This document shows, one piece after another, positions 14,626 through 22,938 of a stretch of 32,508 bases of DNA. Within the stretch, counting starts at the first letter, position 1. Each line of letters opens with the position of its first letter. Origin of the DNA: Chloroflexota bacterium (GTDB lineage: Bacteria; Chloroflexota; Limnocylindria; Limnocylindrales; CSP1-4); contig JAICUI010000002.1 of the NCBI GenBank assembly GCA_025935925.1, forward strand, positions 81,588-114,095, given 5' to 3'. A program made the translations under genes and the position numbers. Under the pieces are notes generated by a model, which was not told the origin of the DNA, made no database searches, and saw nothing but the letters and a program-made list of their open reading frames with translations.

Positions 14626-16080
14626 TCAGACCCCGGTGTTGATCGTGATGTGCTTCACGACCGTGTAGTCCTCGAGCGCGTACTTGGAGCCGTCCTTGCC
14701 GTAGCCCGACTCCTTGACGCCGCCGTGCGGGGTCTCCGACGCCAGCGTGAAGTGCTCGTTGATCCACACGGTGCCGAACTGCAGCCGGCGCGCCGTCCGC
14801 ATCGCCTTGCCGATCGACCCCGTGAACACCGACGACGCGAGGCCGAAACGGACGTCGTTCGCCCACTGCACGGCCTGCTCCTCGTCCGAGAAGCGCTGGA
14901 CCGTGACGACGGGCCCGAAGACCTCGTCCTGGATGATCTCGGAGTCCTGCTCCGGGTTGGCGATGACCGTCGGCTCGAAGTAGGCGCCCGGTCGGTCGGG
15001 CCGGGTGCCGCCCGTGACGAGCTCCGCGTTCGCCTCGAGCGCCCGGTTGACCATCCCCTCGACCTTGTCGGCGTGCGCCTGGGCGATGAGCGAGCCCATG
15101 TCGAGGTCGTCCGCGTCCGCGGGGTTGCCCCACTTGATCGACCTCACCTGGTCGCTCAGCGCGGACACGAAGCGGTCGAAGATCTGCGGCCCCGCGATGA
15201 CGCGGCACGCCGCCGTGCAGTCCTGCCCGCTGTTCCAGTACCCGGCGGACTTGATGATCTCCGCGGCGAGGTCGGCATCGGCGTCGTCGAACACGATCAC
15301 CGGCGCCTTGCCGCCGAGCTCGAGATGGAGCCGCTTGACCGTCCCGGCCGCGAGCTCGGCGATGTGCTTGCCGGTGACCGTGTCGCCGGTGATCGACACC
15401 ATCCGGACCTTGGGATGGCTGACCAGCATGTCGCCCATCGCGCTGCCCGAGCCCGAGAGCACGTTGAGCACGCCGGCGGGGAGCTCGTCGGCGACGAGCT
15501 CCGCGAACCGGAGCGCGCTGAGCGGCGTGCGGGCCGACGGCTTGAGGACGACCGTGTTGCCGGTCGCGAGGGCCGGACCGAGCTTCCACGCGGCCATGTA
15601 CAGCGGGTAGTTCCAGGGCGCGATGCTGGCCACGACGCCCACGGGATCCCGCCGGACCATCGACGTGTGCCCCTCGAGGTACTCCGTGACGGCAAGGCCG
15701 TCGGGCACGCGGCACGCGCCGGCGAAGAACCGGAACAGGTCGGACGAGACGCTCATCTCGTCGATCGCCGCGCCGGTGGGCTTGCCGGTCTGGCTGGACT
15801 CGAGGCGGCCGAGCTCGTCCGCGTTCGCGTCCATGATGTCGGCGATCTTGAGCAGGGCGAGGCTGCGCGTCTGGGGCGTCGTGAGCGACCAGCTCTCGAA
15901 CGCCGTCGCCGCGGCTTCGACCGCCCGGTCGACGTCGGCCTGGCCGGACGACGGAACCGCCGCGATGACCTCGCCCGTCGCCGGGTTCTCGACGTCGATC
16001 GTCTCGCCGGACGCCGAATCGGCCCACGAGCCGTTGATGAACTGCTGGTAGGTCTTCACACGGTTCAGGGTCTCGGTCAC
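14626..16080 (-). CDS. NAD(P)-dependent aldehyde dehydrogenase, gamma-aminobutyraldehyde dehydrogenase-like
   Basis: 484 aa from GTG 16080, chosen because GGAGG lies just upstream; the in-frame ATG at 16092 has no ribosome-binding site. APWNYPL, LKPSARTPLSAL, catalytic E254 in LELGGKAP and nucleophile C288 in NSGQDCTAACRV are all present, and the C-terminus FGTVWINEHFTLASETPHGG is complete. NSGQDCTAACR is closest in style to PatD/betaine-aldehyde type enzymes, so putrescine-derived 4-aminobutanal is a plausible substrate. Its neighbour maltokinase offers no metabolic hint. Confidence 0.88.
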   Translation of the reverse strand: MTETLNRVKTYQQFINGSWADSASGETIDVENPATGEVIAAVPSSGQADVDRAVEAAATAFESWSLTTPQTRSLALLKIADIMDANADELGRLESSQTGKPTGAAIDEMSVSSDLFRFFAGACRVPDGLAVTEYLEGHTSMVRRDPVGVVASIAPWNYPLYMAAWKLGPALATGNTVVLKPSARTPLSALRFAELVADELPAGVLNVLSGSGSAMGDMLVSHPKVRMVSITGDTVTGKHIAELAAGTVKRLHLELGGKAPVIVFDDADADLAAEIIKSAGYWNSGQDCTAACRVIAGPQIFDRFVSALSDQVRSIKWGNPADADDLDMGSLIAQAHADKVEGMVNRALEANAELVTGGTRPDRPGAYFEPTVIANPEQDSEIIQDEVFGPVVTVQRFSDEEQAVQWANDVRFGLASSVFTGSIGKAMRTARRLQFGTVWINEHFTLASETPHGGVKESGYGKDGSKYALEDYTVVKHITINTGV

Positions 16081-16270
16081 GGGGGCCTCCATCGCGCGGG
16101 ATGTGCGCGGCTCGCTGCTCGCTCGCGGGGTGTGTCCGGGGATTGTGGCGCAGCCCGTCCACCCGCACCAGCGGGGCTCGCGCCACGCGACGGGCGCGTG
16201 CAATGTGCCCGCAACGCCCGCCTCCGTGCGGGGGACACCCGCGAAGGCGAGCGCGGGGTCGACTCGACGC

Positions 16271-17596
16271 ATGCCCGTCACCGAGGGACCGACGCTCGCC
16301 CAGCTGCTCGCGCGTGGTGGCCGTCTGTCGCCGGCGCTGTCGGTGGACGTCGTGACCCGGGTCGCCGCCGCGCTCGCGGAGGCCGAGCAGAGCGGCGCGC
16401 GACACGGTGCGCTCACGCCGGACGCGATCCGGCTGGCGCGAGATGGACGCGTCGAGCTGATCGACACGGCGCCGGGGGACGGGTTCGACGCCGTCGCGTA
16501 CGTCGCGCCGGAGCAGCCGGCGAGCGGCCCGACACGCGCAGGGGATGTCTATGCCCTCGGCGCGCTCCTCGCGACGATGCTCACCGGGCGCCACCCGATC
16601 GGGGGGCGGGCCGTCGGGCCGCTGCCCGCGGGTCTCGACAGGATCGTCGCCCGGGCGCTCTCGCCCGACCCCGCTCGACGGTTCGCGACACCGGCTGCGC
16701 TGGCCGCGCGACTCGGCACGTGGCCGAAGGCGGACCCCGCCGGTCCGGGGTCGTCGGCCCTCGGCTCCGTGGCCGCCGCGGAGGTCGTCCCGACGCCGGC
16801 CCTCGCCGGTCGTCGGACCAGCCTCAGGGCGATTCCCGGCGGCGCCGGCATCCGCGGGTCGTCACCTCGCGCGGGGCGGCCACCTCCTCCGCCGGTCTCG
16901 CGACCCGGACTGGCGTTGCCCGACGATGCCCCGATCCGGGTGGTGCGACCGCACCGGAACGGACCCGCGATCGGGACGGCGATCGGGATCGCCGGGCTCG
17001 CGCTCGCGATTCCGTTGCTGATCCTCGGGGCGGCCTCGAGGACGCCGGCCCCGACGGGCGGCGCGCCGCTGTCCGTCGACGGCGCCGGGGCGGTGGAGCT
17101 CGGAACCGAGCGCCCCGCGCGTCCGTCGGGCTTGCTGCCACCTCGTGCCGCGAGCCCGAGTCCGCCCGCGACCGGCCGCCCAGCAGTCGCGCCGACGTCG
17201 ACGCACCCGGCCGCAACGGCGACGGTGACGCCGGCGTCGACCGGTGGCGCGCCGGAGGGCCAACCGACGGCGCCCGCTGCGCCGACGATCGTCATCGGGC
17301 GGCCGACGAGCCCATCGGTGGCGAGCACGGCAGGTCCGACGCCGTCTGCCACCCCGACGCCGAGACCCCGTCCGACGACGCAACCGACGGCTCAGCCGAC
17401 GCCTCGCCCCACGCCCGCGCCGACGCCTCGTCCCACGCCGGCCCCGACACCGCGGCCCACGCCGAACCCGACGCCAGAGCCGACGCCCGCCCCGACGCCT
17501 CCCCCGACGCCGGAGCCCACGCCGCAGCCGACCCCCGTCCCGACGGACTCGGCCCCGACCGTTCCCGCAACGTCGGACGCCTCACCCCAGCCCTGA
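16271..17596 (+). CDS. Membrane-anchored pseudokinase with Pro-Thr-rich extracellular stalk
   Basis: 441 aa from ATG 16271. Residues 8-150 resemble only the C-lobe of a Ser/Thr protein kinase: RHGALTPDAIRL replaces HRDLKPxNI (no catalytic Asp), VELIDTA replaces DFG, but AYVAPEQ and AGDVYALGALLATMLTGRHPI are kept, followed by RFATPAALAARL. The N-lobe with the glycine loop and Lys is missing. Residues about 234-255 form one transmembrane helix, and the last ~110 residues are PTPAPTPRPTP-type repeats. It cannot be an active kinase as written; a scaffold or sensor role is inferred. It is divergent from the aldehyde dehydrogenase over 190 bp. Confidence 0.75.
   Translation: MPVTEGPTLAQLLARGGRLSPALSVDVVTRVAAALAEAEQSGARHGALTPDAIRLARDGRVELIDTAPGDGFDAVAYVAPEQPASGPTRAGDVYALGALLATMLTGRHPIGGRAVGPLPAGLDRIVARALSPDPARRFATPAALAARLGTWPKADPAGPGSSALGSVAAAEVVPTPALAGRRTSLRAIPGGAGIRGSSPRAGRPPPPPVSRPGLALPDDAPIRVVRPHRNGPAIGTAIGIAGLALAIPLLILGAASRTPAPTGGAPLSVDGAGAVELGTERPARPSGLLPPRAASPSPPATGRPAVAPTSTHPAATATVTPASTGGAPEGQPTAPAAPTIVIGRPTSPSVASTAGPTPSATPTPRPRPTTQPTAQPTPRPTPAPTPRPTPAPTPRPTPNPTPEPTPAPTPPPTPEPTPQPTPVPTDSAPTVPATSDASPQP
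17349..17546 (+). repeat. Coding tandem repeat (Pro-Thr dipeptide)
   Basis: A hexanucleotide-like periodicity of CCGACG/CCCACG with variable second dipeptide codons encodes (x-P-T-P)n. It makes the flexible stalk of the pseudokinase. Confidence 0.8.
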
Positions 17597-17640
17597 CGGC
17601 GCCCAGCGCGGCTCGGCGGCCCGGGACGCGGCACGGACGG

Positions 17641-18864
17641 TCAGCCGGCGGGACGCCGGTCCGGCAGCCACAGCCCGGAGGACGCGGGCCGGATCGCGGC
17701 CTCGACCGTCCGTTGCAGCTCCGCGGTCAGCGCATCCAGCTCCACTTCGTCCCGCACCCGCTCGGCGAAGGAGTCCGCAGTGCGCTGCCCGTCGTAGCGG
17801 CCCCGGTCGAAGCGGCGGTCCACGCCGCGCTGCACGCGCCGACGCAGCGGTTGGAACAGGCCGACGGCGGCGAGTGTCGATGCCGCGACGGCCAGCGTCT
17901 CGCCCTGCGTCTGGCCCTGGAACAGCGCCTCGAGCCCCACGACCAGCGCGACGAATGCAGCCGCCAGCACCCCGGTGACCACCGCCCATCCGATCGTCCG
18001 GCTGATGATCCGGTCGATCTCGTAGAGGCGGTAGCGCAGCACGGCAATCGCGATCGCCACCGGAAGGGCGAGCAGGGCGAGCAGGCCGACGATGAACGCA
18101 ACCTGGCTGATCGCCGGGGCGGGGACGATGTAGGCGACCGGGAACGCGACGGCGGCCACCGCGGCGACGGCGATCAGCCACTTGAGCTGCTGGCGCCCCA
18201 CGAGGTCGCTCCGTCGATACCGGACGAGCACGGCGAGCGCGGCACCACCGAACCCGATGACCGACGTCCACGACGCCATCGCATCGAGGACGTCCAGCAG
18301 CGGTTGCAGCGCCGCAACGTAGAACGGGTTCTGGACGCCGCCGATCGCGACGTCGCGCTGCCCGAACAGCTCGGCGAGGAATGATCCCGTCACGGCGAGC
18401 GCAATGAGGATGAGCAGCCACCGCCAGCGCGCCGAGAGGAGCCTTCCGTCCGGAAACACGAGCGGGATCACGACGAGCACGACGACGATCGAGCCCGTGA
18501 GCGCGGTGTTGACCACGATCGCGGCGAGGGCGATCAGCTCGAGCGGAGCGCCTCGAGCGGCGCCCGCGACCGCGACCGACTGCGCGATCACCGTCGCGGC
18601 GAGCGCAAGGGCCGACGCGAGCATCAGGCGTCCGATGGGATTTTCCGGGACGCGCGACGTGAGCAGGGCGCCGACGCTGACGGACACGGCGACGATGGCG
18701 GCGACGATTGCCGCGAACACCAGGTTGTTCACGTCCACCGGGTCGATCGCGACCCCGACGGCCAGCAGCGCAACGGCGAGCACCGCGACGAGCCACGGCC
18801 ATCTCGGGCGGCTACGAGCTGCGGCAGACGGCTCCTCGGGCACGGGCGGATGTTCGCGGGCCAT
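17641..18864 (-). CDS. Multi-pass membrane protein of the histidine-kinase-sensor-like family (no kinase core)
   Basis: 407 aa from ATG 18864. About nine to ten hydrophobic segments are followed by the family signature AVLRYRLYEIDRIISRTIGWAVVTG with core YEIDRIISRT. LAVAASTLAAVGLFQPLRRRVQRGVDRRFDRGRYDG comes next, with the short coiled tail TADSFAERVRDEVELDALTAEL and a typical ending (SSGLWLPD). In relatives this module precedes a histidine kinase domain; here the protein ends before any H-box or ATPase domain, a form also common on its own. It follows the glycosyltransferase by 13 nt and may be co-transcribed. Confidence 0.75.
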   Translation of the reverse strand: MAREHPPVPEEPSAAARSRPRWPWLVAVLAVALLAVGVAIDPVDVNNLVFAAIVAAIVAVSVSVGALLTSRVPENPIGRLMLASALALAATVIAQSVAVAGAARGAPLELIALAAIVVNTALTGSIVVVLVVIPLVFPDGRLLSARWRWLLILIALAVTGSFLAELFGQRDVAIGGVQNPFYVAALQPLLDVLDAMASWTSVIGFGGAALAVLVRYRRSDLVGRQQLKWLIAVAAVAAVAFPVAYIVPAPAISQVAFIVGLLALLALPVAIAIAVLRYRLYEIDRIISRTIGWAVVTGVLAAAFVALVVGLEALFQGQTQGETLAVAASTLAAVGLFQPLRRRVQRGVDRRFDRGRYDGQRTADSFAERVRDEVELDALTAELQRTVEAAIRPASSGLWLPDRRPAG

Positions 18865-18877
18865 CGTCCCGACAACG

Positions 18878-20227
18878 TTACGGGAGCGGCGTCCCGTGCA
18901 GCGCCGGAACCGCATCCCTCGCCACCGGTTGCCCCGTCACGGCCACCCGCTCGATGAGGTCCGCCGCGCGCGCCGTCCCGGCCGACGCCTGCATCCGCTC
19001 CGCGATCTTCGCCATCCGCGAATGGAGCTCGGTGTCGTCGAGCAGCTCGTCGACGGCGCGCAGCAGCTCCCCGTCCTCGAAGTCATAGGCCGCCAGCCGC
19101 CGCCCGAACCCCGTCTCGTGGATGCGCTGGGCGTTGTCGACCTGGTCCCAGAACAACGGCAGCACGACCATCGGCTTGCCGTGGTGGAACGACTCGACGA
19201 CGGTGTTGTTGCCGCCGTGCGTGATGACGAGGTCGACCTGGGGCAGGATCGCCGGCTGCGGCAGGAATCCCTCGCCGGTCATGTTGTCGTGGAGCGTGAT
19301 CTCGTGGGCGAGTGGCCCCTTCGACACGATGACGCGGTGGTCCGTCCGCCCGAGGAGGTCGACGAGCCGCTGCATGAGCGACACGTCCGCGGACCCGAGC
19401 GACCCCAGCGACAGATAGATGAGCGATCCGGGCCGCGAGGCGAGCCGCTCCGGCAGCGACCACTCGACCTCGGGCGCGCGAACGGTCGAGTCCAGCTGAT
19501 GCCACGTCGGACCGAGGGGCATGGCGCGCTCGTAGTCCGCCTCGCGCGGGTACGAGTACGCGTTGAGCCATGGCGACTCGTGCATGAGATCCGGCCCGTG
19601 GTCGCCCCACGTCAGGCCGCCGGCCCCGCGCTCGCGGCAGAACGCGTCGAAGTCGGCCCACAGGTCGGCGTGGGTCCGCCGGACCTCCTCGAGGAAGGCC
19701 GCCCAGCGCGACCGATCCGCCGCCGGGTACCCCGACGAGAACGGCGGGACCGCCGGGTCCTTGAGCTCGCCCGGGTTGCACGACAGCAGCCGGACCCACG
19801 GCCGGCCGGTCGACATGATCGCCGGGAAGCTGACGACGTTGTCCTCGACGATGACCGCCGGGTCCAGCTCGTCCACGATCTCCGCGAGCCGCGGCTCGGC
19901 GTACTTCGCGCCGTCGATGAGCGCCTGGAACGTCGGCGCGATGAAGTCGCCGAGCTGCTCGATGGTGGGCCTGCGGAAGACCGGTGCGGTGTCGCGGATG
20001 AAGTCGATCCAGAACTGCCCGGGGACCTCCGGCTCCTCGGGTGCCGGTCCGAGCCGGATCAGCCGCTCCTCGAACCCCCTGGCCTCGAGATTGCCCGCGA
20101 ACGACTCCTCGACGATGAACACGACCCGGTGGCCGCGCGCGCGCAGGACGTTGCCGATGCCGATGCAGTTGTTCGTCGGGCCGTAGGCGCCCTCGGGAAA
20201 GAACACGATCGTCTTCGAATCGGCCAC
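18878..20227 (-). CDS. GT1-family glycosyltransferase (UGT/MGT-like)
   Basis: 449 aa from GTG 20227, chosen for GAGGA 6-7 nt upstream; an in-frame ATG lies at 20245. The N-domain begins SKTIVFFPEGAYGPTNNCIGIGNVLRARGHRVVFI. The C-domain donor site is THGGNNTVVESFHHGKPMVVLPLFWDQVDNAQRI, the UGT signature (key HGGNNT and WDQVDNAQ). Such enzymes transfer sugars to small lipophilic acceptors such as macrolides, sterols or carotenoids, using GT-B folds without membrane helices. The acceptor is unknown. Confidence 0.87.
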   Translation of the reverse strand: MADSKTIVFFPEGAYGPTNNCIGIGNVLRARGHRVVFIVEESFAGNLEARGFEERLIRLGPAPEEPEVPGQFWIDFIRDTAPVFRRPTIEQLGDFIAPTFQALIDGAKYAEPRLAEIVDELDPAVIVEDNVVSFPAIMSTGRPWVRLLSCNPGELKDPAVPPFSSGYPAADRSRWAAFLEEVRRTHADLWADFDAFCRERGAGGLTWGDHGPDLMHESPWLNAYSYPREADYERAMPLGPTWHQLDSTVRAPEVEWSLPERLASRPGSLIYLSLGSLGSADVSLMQRLVDLLGRTDHRVIVSKGPLAHEITLHDNMTGEGFLPQPAILPQVDLVITHGGNNTVVESFHHGKPMVVLPLFWDQVDNAQRIHETGFGRRLAAYDFEDGELLRAVDELLDDTELHSRMAKIAERMQASAGTARAADLIERVAVTGQPVARDAVPALHGTPLP

Positions 20228-20378
20228 GTGCGTTCCTCGTGCCATCCCGGTCGGGCGTGCGCGCTCGGCCGCCGATCATGGCACGCCGGCCGGTCGCCGA
20301 ACGGCCGGTTGCGGGCCGACATTCGTCGATGCGCGGGGCCGTCGTTCGCCCGCTGGCGGCCCGGCGCCCGGCGTCGAC

Positions 20379-20404
20379 GATCGGGGTGTCTCGCGTCCCC
20401 GATC
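20379..20404. promoter_or_regulatory. 8-bp inverted repeat before the DUF6220-like gene
   Basis: GATCGGGG-n10-CCCCGATC is perfect and lies just before the AGGAG (20409-20413) of the gene at 20422. It could be an operator or a 5'-leader hairpin. The rest of 20228-20378 holds only a GGCCGG-type dyad near 20290. Confidence 0.4.
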
Positions 20405-20421
20405 ACCCAGGAGTCGCCGCC

Positions 20422-20823
20422 GTGCTCGCATCGCCCAGTGTCCCGCTCGCCCGACCCGTCGCCGCCCCGCGCTCGATCGCCAGCCTGACGTTCCGCTACG
20501 CGACCCGCGCGTACGTCGTCGCGATCGCCGCCCAGGTGTTGTTCGCCGGCGTGTACGTGTTCGCCGGCCCGCAGCTGCTGTTCGTCCACACGACGTTCGC
20601 GCACGTGTTCATCGCGCTCTCGACGGTCGTCTTCCTCGCGGCCTTCGCGGGGCGCCTCCCGGCACCCGCGCGGCGCGACGCGCTCGTCACGTCCGGGCTG
20701 CTGCTCGTCCAGGGGCTGCTCGTCCACGCGCTCGTCATCTCGCCGTTCATCGCCGCGTTCCACCCGGTCAACGCGCTGCTGATGTTCTGGTGGGCGATCG
20801 GGACGGCGAAGCGGGCGAGCTGA
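20422..20823 (+). CDS. Four-helix membrane protein, DUF6220-like
   Basis: 133 aa from GTG 20422, with AGGAG about 8 nt upstream. Four hydrophobic segments: AYVVAIAAQVLFAGVYVFAG, AHVFIALSTVVFLAAFAG, LVTSGLLLVQGLLVHALVI and FIAAFHPVNALLMFWWAIG. Conserved-looking HTTFAH and FHPVNAL histidines match the small DUF6220-type families. Function unknown. Its stop is 3 bp from the stop of the convergent permease gene. Confidence 0.6.
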   Translation: MLASPSVPLARPVAAPRSIASLTFRYATRAYVVAIAAQVLFAGVYVFAGPQLLFVHTTFAHVFIALSTVVFLAAFAGRLPAPARRDALVTSGLLLVQGLLVHALVISPFIAAFHPVNALLMFWWAIGTAKRAS

Positions 20824-20826
20824 CGC

Positions 20827-21615
20827 TCAGAACGGCCGCACCTCGACATCGGGCTCCCGGCGCACGCCGGGAGCCCACGGGATCGCGACCCGTCGCGCCA
20901 TCCCGACGAGCCAGTACAGCAGCAGCGACAGCGCCGACGTCACGACGATGGCGGCGAACACGAGGTCGGTCCGGAACGCGTTCTGGCTCAGCTGCATCCA
21001 GATCCCGAGCCCCTCGCGCGCGCCGACGTACTCGCCGAACACGGCGCCGATGACCGCGTACACCACCGAGATCCGCAACCCGACGAAGAACGACGGCAGC
21101 GCCTGGGGCCAGCGCAGGAGCCGGAACGCCTGGTCGTCGGTCGCCCCGTACGAGCGCATCAGCGCCTCGGCATCCGGGCTCCCGCTGCGGAACCCGTCGA
21201 GCAGCGCGACGACGATCGGGAAGAACGTCACCAGCACGACCACCAGCACTTTTGGCGCGAGCCCGAACCCGAACCACAGCAGGAACAGCGGTGCCAGCGC
21301 GACCACCGGGATCGTCTGGGACGTCACGAGGATCGGCTCCACGGCGCGCCGCACGACCCGCACGCGGTCCATCGCCGAGGCTGCGGCGATCGCCAGCACC
21401 ACCGCGATCGCGAACCCGAGGACCGTCTCGAGCAGCGTCGGGACCGCGTGCCGAACCGCGTCGGCGCGGTACTCCCACAACGCGCCGGCGATCCGCGATG
21501 GTGCGGGCAACACAACCGGCGACACACCGGCGGCGCGGACGTACGCCTCCCACGCGACCAGAAGCACGCCGATCAGCGCGAGCGGCGGCACCCACCCGCG
21601 TGCGCGAGCCGTCAC
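20827..21615 (-). CDS. thiX: ABC transporter permease, thiamine-precursor (ThiX/SsuC) type
   Basis: 262 aa from GTG 21615, overlapping the binding-protein stop by 4 nt. It has six hydrophobic helices and the cytoplasmic EAA-like loop ALMRSYGATDDQAFRLLRWPQALPSFF with key GATDDQAF and LPSFFVG, which docks the ATPase. Start APSRIAGALWEY is typical of the BPD_transp_1 SsuC/TauC/ThiX group. Thiamine-pyrimidine specificity is inferred from the TPP riboswitch and the NMT1-type partner. No ATPase gene follows. Confidence 0.85.
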   Translation of the reverse strand: MTARARGWVPPLALIGVLLVAWEAYVRAAGVSPVVLPAPSRIAGALWEYRADAVRHAVPTLLETVLGFAIAVVLAIAAASAMDRVRVVRRAVEPILVTSQTIPVVALAPLFLLWFGFGLAPKVLVVVLVTFFPIVVALLDGFRSGSPDAEALMRSYGATDDQAFRLLRWPQALPSFFVGLRISVVYAVIGAVFGEYVGAREGLGIWMQLSQNAFRTDLVFAAIVVTSALSLLLYWLVGMARRVAIPWAPGVRREPDVEVRPF

Positions 21616-22757
21616 GGCGCCGCCGGCAGGAAGTCGTCGGTGAACAGCGAGGCGTAGTCAGGTGGCGCCGCCAGCGCCTTCCCGTTCGCGTCGACGAGCA
21701 GGCCCTGGTCGTACAGGAAGCTCGAGTAGCCGGTCCACTCGTCGAGCGTCTGCGTCCCCACCTTCCCGTTGCCGTCGACGAGCAGCCGCTGCTGGGCGAG
21801 GTACTCGGCGGACGCCTTCGGGAGGGCGGGGTTCGAGTCGAACACGCCCGGGTTCTGGGCGATCAGGATCTGCGCCGCCTGGTCGGGATCCTGCGCCGCG
21901 AGCTGGAACCCGCGGACGGTCGCGCCGACGAACGCCTTCGCGACCTGCGGCTCGCGCGCCAGCCACTCGCGGTCGCACGCCAGGACGACCTGGTAGAAGT
22001 CGGGGAAGCCGTATTCGGTGAACCGGAACGTCCGCAGGTCGATCCCGCGCTGCTGCGCCTCGATCCCCTCCCAGGCCGCGAACGTGATCACGAAGTCCGC
22101 GCGCTTCTGGTACAGCGCCTCGTAGGCGGCGGTGTCGAGCGTGACGGTGTCGAAGTCGCCCTTGCCGCCGTCGTGGCGGATCACCGCCTGGAGCGTGGGC
22201 ACCTCGTTGGGGTAGCCGAACCCGGCGTAGGTCTTGCCGTCCAGCTGCTTCGGGCGCCGGATCGCGGAGGATGCCAGCACGGCGATGTCCTGCGCGGTGT
22301 GCTGGAGGATCGCCATCGTGCTCACGATCGGCGCGCCCGCGGCCGCGGCGAAGGTCAGCGCGTCCTGGAAGCTGATCCCGCATTCGGCCTGGTGCGCGGC
22401 GAGGATCGACTCGGGAGCCGTCGTCCCGTAGGGCAGGATCTCGAAGTCGATGTTCGCGTCGCGGTACCAGCCCTTGGCCTGCGCGACGTAGAAGCCGAGG
22501 TGGTTCGTGTTCGGCGTCCAGTCGAGCGCCAGGCGGACCTTGGCGGGCGGCCCGGACGGGAGCGCCGTCGCCGGGCTCGACGAGGGCGGGGGCGACATCG
22601 GGACGGGCGACCCGGCCGCGACGTCCGTGGCCGCGACGGTCGGGCTCGGCGACTGACCGGACGACCCGCCGCCACACGCCGCGACGAGGAGTGAGCAGGC
22701 GGCAAGGACGGAGGCGGCGCGGGCGGCGCGGCGAGGGGCGCGGGGGTGGTGAATCAC
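21612..22757 (-). CDS. thiY: NMT1/ThiY-like substrate-binding lipoprotein for a thiamine pyrimidine precursor
   Basis: 381 aa from GTG 22757. The signal peptide ends in lipobox LLVAAC with lipidated C28, followed by a Gly/Ser/Pro/Thr-rich linker to about residue 70. The NMT1 domain opens KVRLALDWTPNTNHLGFYVAQAKGWY, then ECGISFQDALTFAAAAGAPIVSTMAIL, and DFVITFAAWEGIEAQQRG, all typical of ThiY/THI5-like proteins that bind formylaminopyrimidine or HMP. It is the first gene after the TPP riboswitch and overlaps the permease gene. Confidence 0.9.
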   Translation of the reverse strand: MIHHPRAPRRAARAASVLAACSLLVAACGGGSSGQSPSPTVAATDVAAGSPVPMSPPPSSSPATALPSGPPAKVRLALDWTPNTNHLGFYVAQAKGWYRDANIDFEILPYGTTAPESILAAHQAECGISFQDALTFAAAAGAPIVSTMAILQHTAQDIAVLASSAIRRPKQLDGKTYAGFGYPNEVPTLQAVIRHDGGKGDFDTVTLDTAAYEALYQKRADFVITFAAWEGIEAQQRGIDLRTFRFTEYGFPDFYQVVLACDREWLAREPQVAKAFVGATVRGFQLAAQDPDQAAQILIAQNPGVFDSNPALPKASAEYLAQQRLLVDGNGKVGTQTLDEWTGYSSFLYDQGLLVDANGKALAAPPDYASLFTDDFLPAAP

Positions 22758-22823
22758 GGTGGCTCGATTCCCCTGTCGAAACAGGAACGCCGCCCCACGT
22801 GACGGGGACGGCGTCGAATCGAG
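22758..22823 (-). promoter_or_regulatory. Expression platform between TPP aptamer and thiY
   Basis: On the RNA strand CUCGAUUC (22823-22816) pairs with GAAUCGAG (22770-22763), enclosing a hairpin at 22813-22788 (CGCCG/CGGCG plus CCCC/GGGG) and CCUGU-UUCG-ACAGG (22785-22772). The only SD-like AGGGGA (22774-22769) lies inside this fold, 11 nt before the GTG. No U-tract follows, so translational rather than transcriptional control is inferred. Confidence 0.5.
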
Positions 22824-22825
22824 CG

Positions 22826-22918
22826 GGCCTGCTTCCTACACCGGTACGAACCGGATCAGGTTCCGCGGGTCTGTGGCCGAGCCACACTCTCAGCGCGTTC
22901 GCGCTCCCCGGAGGCGGA
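22826..22918 (-). ncRNA. TPP riboswitch aptamer (thi box)
   Basis: The minus strand shows the conserved pieces in order: GGGGAGC, GCUGAGAG (CUGAGA at 22893-22888), ACCCGCGGAACCUGAUC, then CCGGUUCGUACCGG and GUGUAGGAAGC. P2-P3 and P4-P5 stems are visible, including CCGGU/ACCGG. It binds thiamine pyrophosphate and normally turns off thiamine synthesis and uptake genes; here it precedes thiY-thiX. Confidence 0.95.
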
Positions 22919-22938
22919 TATGCGGTTGTCCGCCGAGT

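Noticed and set aside
17349-17546. Intergenic microsatellite
   Set aside because: The repeat is in frame and encodes the Pro-Thr stalk of an otherwise intact gene.
13681-18384. Very long plus-strand open frame (over 1500 codons)
   Set aside because: It is antisense to maltokinase, aldehyde dehydrogenase and the membrane protein, rich in Arg/Asp/His/Pro, and has no domain similarity. High GC keeps the shadow frame open.
20239-20421. Longer N-terminus of the DUF6220-like protein
   Set aside because: The extra 61 residues are Arg/Pro/Ala-rich, cross the inverted repeat and overlap the glycosyltransferase promoter region; AGGAG supports GTG 20422.
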